From Anaerolineaceae bacterium (GTDB lineage: Bacteria > Chloroflexota > Anaerolineae > Anaerolineales > Anaerolineaceae), in contig JACZIY010000539.1 in assembly GCA_014860845.1 (NCBI GenBank), positions 1-8,040 on the forward strand: DNA of 8,040 nt, read 5' to 3'. The first letter of the stretch is position 1. The number at the start of each line of letters is the position of its first letter. This document shows positions 1 through 5,504 of this stretch, one piece after another. Below the pieces are notes generated by a model. It had not been told where the DNA came from and searched no databases. It worked only from the letters and a program-made list of their open reading frames with translations. The position numbers were made by a program, and so were the translations under genes.

Positions 1-737
1 GCATAGGCATAAAATGTAGGTACAAATAAAATTTTTATTCCCAGCGAATTGATATTGTGTTCGAATTCTTTGTATTTAAGAATATCTTCCACTGGATACA
101 GTTTTTCAAGATCACGCTGAATTGTTTCCCATTCAGAATCAGAATTAATGTTATTGTTTTCAACCTTCTGGTGTGAACCAAGAATTCCCCAATGAATATT
201 GGAAAGTCCGGTTTGCATCAGCCAATTTGCAATATTTCGACCTGTTGATAAATTGACACCTTGGGTTGATAAAGAAGAATTTTGCATCTGTCCTAAATTA
301 TCCAGAGGAGAGGGGAAATCGATTCTGGATAGATAATCTGGTTCAGCAAAACAACATATCCATCCTGATCTCTTTGTCACTCTAATCATTTCTTTTATTA
401 TTTTTACCGGATCCTTAATCCACAACAGTAAATAATGACAAAAACAAAGATCAAAGAATTCGTTTTTGATAGGAAGAGAAAAGCCATCCCCGTTAATTAG
501 TTTTGATTTTGGTGAATTTTGATTGCTGTAACTAAGAATTTGTAAGTCAATATCCAGACCGACTGTATTTTGTCCTGATTCAGAAAAATCATTCAGAACA
601 GCTGAAGAGCCACAACCAACTTCCAAAATATTTGATTGAGGCGGAAGCGATATTTGATTAATGATGAAATTTCTAGTCTCTCTGGTCCAGGAAGCCTGTT
701 GTTTATATCTTGTTGACCAGAATTGATAATCACTCAT
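1..737 (-). CDS. Class I SAM-dependent methyltransferase, partial (3' end beyond window)
   Basis: The frame is open from the ATG at 737 to base 1 (245 codons), so the C-terminus lies outside the window. SAM-binding motif I is visible as LEVGCGS at residues 38-44, the motif II acidic residues as LDID at 61-64, and a motif-IV-like stretch follows (GDGFSLPIKNEFFDLCFCHY). This is the usual type 11/25-like Rossmann core. The substrate cannot be read from sequence. Its ATG overlaps the TGA of the upstream pseudo-radical-SAM gene (ATGA), and no Shine-Dalgarno site is visible in front of it, so translation probably depends on coupling. It is the fifth gene of the minus-strand operon, so a role in the same peptide or protein modification is plausible. 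A small-molecule methyltransferase unrelated to the tail cannot be excluded. The family call is firm; the role is inferred. Confidence 0.85.
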   Translation of the reverse strand, partial: MSDYQFWSTRYKQQASWTRETRNFIINQISLPPQSNILEVGCGSSAVLNDFSESGQNTVGLDIDLQILSYSNQNSPKSKLINGDGFSLPIKNEFFDLCFCHYLLLWIKDPVKIIKEMIRVTKRSGWICCFAEPDYLSRIDFPSPLDNLGQMQNSSLSTQGVNLSTGRNIANWLMQTGLSNIHWGILGSHQKVENNNINSDSEWETIQRDLEKLYPVEDILKYKEFEHNINSLGIKILFVPTFYAY

Positions 738-1912
738 TGATTTTTATTCAATAATTTTGCATTGGACCAGACCCATTCCCAGGAATCTGTCAGGAAATTT
801 CCTAAAGGTTTATTTATTCCTTGAGCAGGTAAACTATCTCCATCCGGTTCCAGATATAACCAGGCTTTTCCAGCACCATCTGGAATAGGGACAACGACAT
901 CAATTTCAGCAGAAACAGGATTGAATTGGGAATAGGGAACGGGTAGATCCCAGTCCAAATTAAAGCCATATTCCGCAGCTTTATTGCGTAATTCGATGAC
1001 AAGATTTTCTAGATCGGGATTTTTAAAACTCAACGATATGTTTTCAACACCGATTTTCTTGAATTCTTCCATTATCTTAATGTATTTTTCCGCGGTGGAT
1101 TCGCCGATGGTTAAGTGGACTGTCGTATGAATGTCCTGTGGAATAATATCTCGAAGAGCTTCCCATGATTGCTCGTTTTCAGGTTCAAATGTAATTAATA
1201 AATGGTCCAATCCGGAGTTTAATAACTGCTCCAGATATACATTTTCTGAAAGACGCAGACCGTCAGTTGATAATCCTGTTACCATCCCGAGATCTTCAGC
1301 TTTGACAATCAATTCGATTAAATCCGGTCTTAATGTTGGTTCTCCGCCTGTAAAAACCACATGAGGTATTCCGTTTTGCCAGGCTTTTTCAAGAACTAAT
1401 TTCCATTCATCCAGGGTTAATTCTCGTTTTACACGCTCTTCAGGGGATAAACCAAATTCATCCTTATTGCTTAATTTATAAGTTAATGCACAATCCAATC
1501 GATATGGCGCAATTGGGAAATCGATATAAGGTGTAGAACGTTCAAAATCAAGATAAGTTACCGGATCTAAATCGGGGGTATTGATTAATGTATCAATACG
1601 GGATATGAAATGATCAAAATCCTTCGCGACGTCTTCAAATGAGATTTGATAGCGTTTGATCATGGATTCGATGACTTCAGGTCGCGGGGTCTGTTGGATT
1701 AAGTGGTATGCATATTCAGTTGCGGTTTGGTTGAGATGAAGAACTGTACTTGCATTAATGATCAATAGACCTTCTCCTCCTGGTTCAATCCGTAAGTGGA
1801 GCCGATATTGATAATCACTATCTTGAGGGGCTTGATAATTATACAAACCAGGCGGTAGAACCTGTGCTTTATCAAAAAAAATTGATTTTAATTGTTTGAT
1901 GATATTAGTCAT
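734..1912 (-). CDS. Pseudo-radical-SAM protein with PqqD-like domain (cluster cysteines lost)
   Basis: This 392-aa protein is a paralogue of the adjacent upstream radical SAM enzyme. Residues about 36-106 form a PqqD-like (RiPP recognition element) domain (GLLIINASTVLHLN...). Residues about 137-300 follow the radical SAM barrel, including an intact GGEPTL at 189-194 and the shared PHVVFTGGEPT strand. The catalytic CxxxCxxC is absent: the three positions are occupied by Leu147, Asp151 and Gly154. The SPASM-type C-terminus is also stripped (LEPDGDSLPAQ, where the active paralogue has Cys in place of Ala), and the protein stops just before the CxxC...CxxxC block. Only one cysteine remains (Cys141). 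The reading frame is intact and the ribosome binding site is strong, so this is a maintained pseudoenzyme rather than a decayed gene. A scaffold or substrate-presenting partner of the active enzyme is the likely role. Pseudo-rSAM partners are known in other peptide systems. Confidence 0.85.
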   Translation of the reverse strand: MTNIIKQLKSIFFDKAQVLPPGLYNYQAPQDSDYQYRLHLRIEPGGEGLLIINASTVLHLNQTATEYAYHLIQQTPRPEVIESMIKRYQISFEDVAKDFDHFISRIDTLINTPDLDPVTYLDFERSTPYIDFPIAPYRLDCALTYKLSNKDEFGLSPEERVKRELTLDEWKLVLEKAWQNGIPHVVFTGGEPTLRPDLIELIVKAEDLGMVTGLSTDGLRLSENVYLEQLLNSGLDHLLITFEPENEQSWEALRDIIPQDIHTTVHLTIGESTAEKYIKIMEEFKKIGVENISLSFKNPDLENLVIELRNKAAEYGFNLDWDLPVPYSQFNPVSAEIDVVVPIPDGAGKAWLYLEPDGDSLPAQGINKPLGNFLTDSWEWVWSNAKLLNKNQ

Positions 1913-1914
1913 AA

Positions 1915-1935
1915 TTTCCTCCTAGGATTAGGAAA
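1915..1935 (-). promoter_or_regulatory. Strong Shine-Dalgarno inside a short inverted repeat
   Basis: AGGAGG lies on the minus strand at 1923-1918, five bases before the ATG at 1912, and fixes the start of the pseudo-radical-SAM gene. The 3' half of the Shine-Dalgarno site falls in the downstream arm of a 6-bp inverted repeat (TTTCCT / AGGAAA, loop of nine). A hairpin could therefore partly mask the site. The stem is short and AT-rich, so the ribosome binding site is secure while a regulatory hairpin is only possible. This 40-bp gap is the largest between genes 2-5 of the operon. Confidence 0.6.
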
Positions 1936-1952
1936 ATTAAAATTCATGATTA

Positions 1953-3278
1953 TTAATGAGAAAGTGGACATCCGCCACCACATTCCTGAACAAGTTCACA
2001 TTGATTACATTTTTGAGGAAGATTTTTTCTTTCTCGAAGTTGTAACGATAATTCATGATTCCAGATAGAATTCCATGAATTTTTGAGAATGTTTCCCAAA
2101 GGATAATAATAAGATTGACAGGGAAGAACATCCCCATTTGGCTCGAGACACATATTATACAAAGCTGCTGAACAACCTTTTACGCCCAGATCGTGGGTAA
2201 TAGGATTGAAACGGCAATAATGTGTAGGGGTATACCAGATTAATTTCTGGTAATTTTTTGTAGTTTTTTCTTTGGCAATTTCCAATAAGGGAGAAAGTTG
2301 TGATTCAGATAAGCCTGTACCAACGTTTTTACCTTTGCCGGAATAAATCAATGCATTCAAGCCTACAGTGGGAACACCTAATTCAGCCAGGAAATCGAGA
2401 GTCTGTGGAATTTCCAAGTAATTAGATTTCAACATGGTGGTATTGGTCATCATGTAGACTTCTTTTTGAAGCACATTTTTTATTCCGGTGACTGTTTCTT
2501 GCCATGCGCCTGAATAATTCACCATTTGATCGTGTATTTGTGGATTGGATGACTCTAATGTGATTTGGATATGATCGAGACCTGCAGAGATTAGTTGGGT
2601 AAGGAATCTGTCATCGGCTAAATTTCGGCCATTTGTGTTGATCCCGGTGATTATTCCTTTGTTCTCAGCATATTGAATGAGATCCGGTAAATAATCACAC
2701 AATGTTGGTTCTCCACCTGTAAAAACGACATGTGGGATACTCAATTCCCAGATTTTATCAATCACCTTAAACCAATCGTTTTTTGTTAAGGATGGAAATT
2801 GGCGCGAACGGGCATTATAACAATGTGTACAGTCGTTATTGCATTGATAAGTTAAAGCAATATCCATTCGATACGGAGCGCTGGGGATGTGTGAGAACGG
2901 TAGATCCATATCCAAATCTAATTCGCACAACGGGCAACCTTCATCTGGATCCGTAATGACTTCCATTTGAGTCAAAAAAGATTTGGCGTCTTGAACCAAT
3001 AGATCATCTTTAATATCAAAATAATTGGTTAATGAGTTCAGTATCTCATTTTCTGTACGTTCTGATAATTGCCAATAAGCGATGGCGGTTGCACTTGGAT
3101 TGAGGTGATAAGCTCTGGCGGCATTAACCAACAATAATCCGTTACCATCATTCTCAACTCGTAGGTGAATTCGATTCTTGCTATGATTTTTTTGCTGCTC
3201 AAAATGATAGATACCAGTTGTTGGTAATTTGGGAGAATTTTTCCTTACCAATGGTTTTGGCCAGAAAGGAAAAGCCAT
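1953..3278 (-). CDS. Radical SAM/SPASM maturase with N-terminal PqqD-like (RRE) domain
   Basis: From the ATG at 3278 this is a 441-aa protein. A PqqD-like recognition domain spans about 36-105 (GLLLVNAARAYHLN; EILNSLTNYFDI). The radical SAM core begins with Cys146-x3-Cys150-x2-Cys153 (CNNDCTHC), which ligates the 4Fe-4S cluster that cleaves SAM, and carries GGEPT at 188-192. The SPASM region shows Cys369-x12-Gly382-x4-Cys387 and then Cys424-x2-Cys427-x5-Cys433-x3-Cys437, which would bind auxiliary clusters. The usual final SPASM cysteine is missing because the protein ends four residues later. An additional CPLC pair (115-118) sits between the two domains. This layout is typical of enzymes that modify ribosomally made peptides, for example by thioether formation. 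The chosen start has GGAGGT eight bases upstream. An in-frame upstream ATG at 3320 would only add residues overlapping the tail-coding repeat. The Cys-Ala tail of the preceding gene product is the obvious candidate substrate; this is inference. Confidence 0.92.
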   Translation of the reverse strand: MAFPFWPKPLVRKNSPKLPTTGIYHFEQQKNHSKNRIHLRVENDGNGLLLVNAARAYHLNPSATAIAYWQLSERTENEILNSLTNYFDIKDDLLVQDAKSFLTQMEVITDPDEGCPLCELDLDMDLPFSHIPSAPYRMDIALTYQCNNDCTHCYNARSRQFPSLTKNDWFKVIDKIWELSIPHVVFTGGEPTLCDYLPDLIQYAENKGIITGINTNGRNLADDRFLTQLISAGLDHIQITLESSNPQIHDQMVNYSGAWQETVTGIKNVLQKEVYMMTNTTMLKSNYLEIPQTLDFLAELGVPTVGLNALIYSGKGKNVGTGLSESQLSPLLEIAKEKTTKNYQKLIWYTPTHYCRFNPITHDLGVKGCSAALYNMCLEPNGDVLPCQSYYYPLGNILKNSWNSIWNHELSLQLRERKNLPQKCNQCELVQECGGGCPLSH

Positions 3279-4972
3279 TAGCGCCCACCTCCAGCACAAG
3301 CACACGCACAACCTGCACAAGCACAGGCACAGGCACAGGAACCACCTCCACCACCACCTCTCGATGATCTACCTGAAGATGATGTGGATTTTGGAATTGG
3401 ATTGGTTTTGTTGGTTACGCCACTGGTGAAGTTCGTTAGATCTCCGACAACTCCTGAAGCGAAGGATTGAACGCCATTCGTAATGGAAGCGGCAAAATCA
3501 GATCCCGGTAAACTGGGTAGATTAATCGAGGTTTGTCCTGAACCGGATGGCATTGGAGAAGCATCAACCTTACCAAAAGTTGGAGTGCTTGATGTAGTTG
3601 GCTTAACCATCGGGTCATATCGCCACCACCAGGTAGGGATAAAAACAGGTCCGGTTCCGAAAGATTCTTTTGTGCGACCGTCGAAATTTTTATCCAGCAT
3701 TGTCCAGTCAATATTTTCGTCAAATTTTTCAGATTTGACTTCAGGTGTCTGTGCAGTCTCCACCTGATTCCAGGCTTTTTCCATGATGTCTTTATAAAAA
3801 GCGATTGATTCTTTACGGCTGAAACCTTTCATCTTTTTGGATACGGTGCTTACAAGGTTTATGATCATTGTTTGAAGATCTGTCTTGGTCTCCCTGTTAT
3901 CTTTTTTCATTGCATCTAAAAATTCTATTTCGTAAGGTTGTAAATTTTCAGGTCTTGGTTCTGTGACTTTGATCTTTAATGGATCACGTTTGATTACCTC
4001 AGCAGCTCCTTTTTTTAATATTGAAAATAAAACCATCATGAGCACTTTATCCATGGGTTGTTCCATCAATATCGCAGCTTCAACAGCGGTTAATCCTCTT
4101 TTAATCCCATGGCCTTCAACTGAAATTTTGGGTGGGAGATATTTGAGTTTACGTTTTTTCGCTCCAACGGTAGCTGAATAAATTGTCAGAGCAAAGAATG
4201 CGACTATACCCAGGCAAATCAACCCGGAACAAATAGCATCAGAGTCGAATGTAATCGCTGGCGCTTTTACGATTTGGGCTTCAGGTACCAATCTGGCAGG
4301 AAAACTGGCACCAAATTTATATTGGGTGTAAGAATTGGCATTAGGGCTGTTCCATGTGTAGTAGATACCTCCCACATTGTCAAAACCACTTACAGGAGTA
4401 GAATCTCCAGGCCAGCCTTGTGGTGTGTGGTAGCGAGGTTCATTTTCTGTCAGTCCGACAGGAAGATAAAGCGTCACTGTCATGTCAGTACTACCGGCAA
4501 TAAATTCTGGACCAAACCAGGTTGGAGAAACTTCAAAACTGGCGTAGTCTTCGTTTGCCTCTACTTCAGATGGATATAAGGATTTGTTAATCGTCCCGAT
4601 AAACACATGCAAGGTACCTCTTTGGCCAGGCTGAATTGTCTGATTTCCCAGTCCAACCATGATACCGATATCAATATAATCAGATTTTTCAATACTATCT
4701 ACAGGTAAACCATTTATATCCGCAGTGATACTACTCAACACGTAATTATTATTTGGCAAACCTATATCAATGATATCGATTGGATGTGCTCCTGGTTGAT
4801 TTACCAGATCAAAATAGTATTCAATTGAAAGAGAACCGTCTTCGTTTACGAAGACATCCATGGTTTGCTTTTCGACGGCAAAATAATAATCCTGTGCATG
4901 AACAACACCAGAATTTCCAGCCATCAACAAAAGGATTAATAAAATACTGAATAATTTAATTTTTCTAATCAT
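3278..4972 (-). CDS. DUF2207-like membrane protein with C-terminal (Cys-Ala) repeat tail
   Basis: From the ATG at 4972 this is a 564-aa protein. A signal peptide occupies about 1-26 (basic MIRKIK, hydrophobic core, VHA before the cut). An extracytoplasmic beta-rich domain follows to about 235. One clear membrane helix lies at about 247-269, followed by KKRK at 272-275, which predicts a cytosolic C-terminal half. That half has a helical domain (about 285-410, with GLTAVEAAILMEQP as in DUF2207-like proteins), a Ser/Pro/Gly linker with TWWWRYDP (447-454), six glycines (539-544), then a Cys-Ala core at 546-560 and GGGR at the end. Seven of the nine cysteines are in the tail; the other two are in the membrane helix. 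The start at 4972 has GGAG six bases upstream. A second ATG at 4984, adding four residues, has AGGA only three bases upstream. The biochemical function is unknown. It is the candidate substrate of the radical SAM enzyme encoded next. Confidence 0.88.
   Translation of the reverse strand: MIRKIKLFSILLILLLMAGNSGVVHAQDYYFAVEKQTMDVFVNEDGSLSIEYYFDLVNQPGAHPIDIIDIGLPNNNYVLSSITADINGLPVDSIEKSDYIDIGIMVGLGNQTIQPGQRGTLHVFIGTINKSLYPSEVEANEDYASFEVSPTWFGPEFIAGSTDMTVTLYLPVGLTENEPRYHTPQGWPGDSTPVSGFDNVGGIYYTWNSPNANSYTQYKFGASFPARLVPEAQIVKAPAITFDSDAICSGLICLGIVAFFALTIYSATVGAKKRKLKYLPPKISVEGHGIKRGLTAVEAAILMEQPMDKVLMMVLFSILKKGAAEVIKRDPLKIKVTEPRPENLQPYEIEFLDAMKKDNRETKTDLQTMIINLVSTVSKKMKGFSRKESIAFYKDIMEKAWNQVETAQTPEVKSEKFDENIDWTMLDKNFDGRTKESFGTGPVFIPTWWWRYDPMVKPTTSSTPTFGKVDASPMPSGSGQTSINLPSLPGSDFAASITNGVQSFASGVVGDLTNFTSGVTNKTNPIPKSTSSSGRSSRGGGGGGSCACACACAGCACACAGGGR
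3279..3292 (-). promoter_or_regulatory. Shine-Dalgarno embedded in tail codons; TAATG stop/start overlap
   Basis: GGAGGT at 3292-3287 on the minus strand lies eight bases before the ATG at 3278. The same bases are the Gly-Gly codons near the C-terminus of the upstream membrane protein. The stop TAA (3280-3278) shares its last base with the ATG. The arrangement decides the start of the radical SAM gene and suggests that its synthesis is coupled to translation of its presumed substrate. Confidence 0.8.
3293..3337 (-). repeat. Cys-Ala alternating repeat coding tract
   Basis: Fifteen codons encode four Cys-Ala pairs, one Gly and three Cys-Ala pairs. All seven cysteines use TGT, while the seven alanines use GCC, GCC, GCT, GCA, GCG, GCT and GCT. 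Varied alanine codons argue that the protein pattern is kept by selection rather than being a fresh slippage product. A poly-Gly tract of mixed GGT/GGA codons (3341-3358) and one Ser codon precede it on the coding strand. Confidence 0.9.
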
Positions 4973-4978
4973 ATTAAT

Positions 4979-4982
4979 CTCC
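4979..4982 (-). promoter_or_regulatory. Shine-Dalgarno favouring the start at 4972
   Basis: GGAG at 4982-4979 on the minus strand is six bases upstream of the ATG at 4972, an ideal spacing. It overlaps the alternative upstream ATG (4984-4982), whose own candidate AGGA is too close. The protein from 4972 also begins like a standard signal peptide, which supports this choice. Confidence 0.6.
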
Positions 4983-4996
4983 ATAAATCCTGACAG

Positions 4997-5353
4997 TTAC
5001 CATTTTGGTTCTTCGGTTAATTGATATGTTGTGTTGCAATAAGGGCAGGAGACCATAGGTGCTCCATTTACCAGGGAAATCGAGTCCTTTGTTAAAATAC
5101 CTCCACATTGTTGGCATTTCAGCGATTCGAGTGATACATTTCCAGGAAGATCAACGTTGAGTGTGACATGCGTTGTGTTTGATTCCAATTTCTTCTTTCT
5201 GGTAATAAAGAAAATAATTCCAAAAGCAATAAGGCACAGTATTGCACCAACTAACAGATTACCAACCTGTCCTTGTGGACTGAATGCACTTAGAATAAAT
5301 AAAACTCCAAATAGAATCAAAATACCTGAAGCAAGATACGCGATAATTTTCAT
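4997..5353 (-). CDS. Small membrane protein with C-terminal zinc ribbon
   Basis: This 118-aa protein has two hydrophobic helices (about 4-24 and 31-51) joined by a short polar loop, then a basic stretch (RKKK at 52-55) that puts the C-terminal part in the cytosol. That part carries a zinc-ribbon pattern, Cys80-x2-Cys83 (CQQC) and Cys103-x2-Cys106 (CPYC), each in the usual knuckle context. No enzymatic motif is seen and I do not recognise a named family. The start has GGAGGT at 5363-5358, four bases upstream. It is the first gene of the minus-strand operon, with 24 bases between its stop and the next start at 4972. A cytosolic metal-binding ribbon next to a membrane protein with a cytosolic cysteine tail suggests the two work at the same membrane site, but this is inference. 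Confidence 0.85.
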   Translation of the reverse strand: MKIIAYLASGILILFGVLFILSAFSPQGQVGNLLVGAILCLIAFGIIFFITRKKKLESNTTHVTLNVDLPGNVSLESLKCQQCGGILTKDSISLVNGAPMVSCPYCNTTYQLTEEPKW

Positions 5354-5427
5354 GAGAACCTCCGAGTTTTATATGTAAAACTTAAGTAAAGCGGAAAAGA
5401 AATTTAAGACTGATTTGTACTAGAATT

Positions 5428-5436
5428 ATTTTATCA
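5428..5436 (-). promoter_or_regulatory. Candidate extended -10 promoter for the minus-strand operon
   Basis: The minus strand reads TGATAAAAT at 5436-5428, an extended -10 pattern (TG-N-TAAAAT), directly preceded by eight T residues that could act as an UP-like tract. No good -35 hexamer sits 17 bases upstream. Transcription would begin near 5421 and give a leader of about 68 bases before the ATG at 5353. The region is so AT-rich that chance matches are expected. Confidence 0.3.
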
Positions 5437-5494
5437 AAAAAAATTCATTTAGAATGTAATATCGAGCTATTTAAATGTAACCAAGAATCAAAAC

Positions 5495-5498
5495 GGAG
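5495..5498 (+). promoter_or_regulatory. Shine-Dalgarno of ligA
   Basis: GGAG sits six bases upstream of the ATG at 5505 and supports this start. The protein from here begins at the expected point of the LigA Ia domain. Confidence 0.6.
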
Positions 5499-5504
5499 TG
5501 GTGA

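Larger units (their letters stand above)
5354..5504. other. Divergent intergenic region between the two gene blocks
   Basis: These 151 bases must hold promoters for both the operon to the left and ligA to the right. Apart from the two ribosome binding sites and the candidate minus-strand -10, I see an 8-bp palindrome ACTTAAGT (5380-5387) beside an imperfect AT-rich inverted repeat (TTTTA / TAAAA, 5367-5380). These lie in the leader of the operon and could be an operator, but their composition makes this weak. No convincing plus-strand promoter or intrinsic terminator stands out. Confidence 0.5.

Noticed and set aside
734..1912. Pseudo-radical-SAM gene as a decaying pseudogene
   Set aside because: The frame is uninterrupted over 392 codons, the Shine-Dalgarno site is strong, the next gene is coupled to it, and conserved structural motifs remain. 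Only the cluster ligands are lost.
3279..3320. Longer N-terminus of the radical SAM enzyme starting at the ATG at 3320
   Set aside because: The extra 14 residues come from the tail repeat in another frame and no suitable Shine-Dalgarno site precedes 3320. GGAGGT eight bases before 3278 fits far better.
3293..3360. Short tandem DNA repeat as a CRISPR array or phase-variable microsatellite
   Set aside because: Units are 3-6 bases with varied third positions and no spacers. The pattern is explained by codons for Cys-Ala and Gly.
3229..3429. Plus-strand open frame rich in His, Arg and Lys
   Set aside because: It is the complement of the Cys-Ala and poly-Gly codons read in another frame. The His-rich pattern is a by-product of the repeat, and the opposite strand holds a clear gene.
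5368..5373. TATAAA on the minus strand as the operon -10 box
   Set aside because: Transcription would start at about 5361, inside the ribosome binding site at 5363-5358, leaving no usable leader.
5450..5455. TAGAAT as a ligA -10 box
   Set aside because: No acceptable -35 lies 16-18 bases upstream, and such hexamers are common by chance in this AT-rich stretch.
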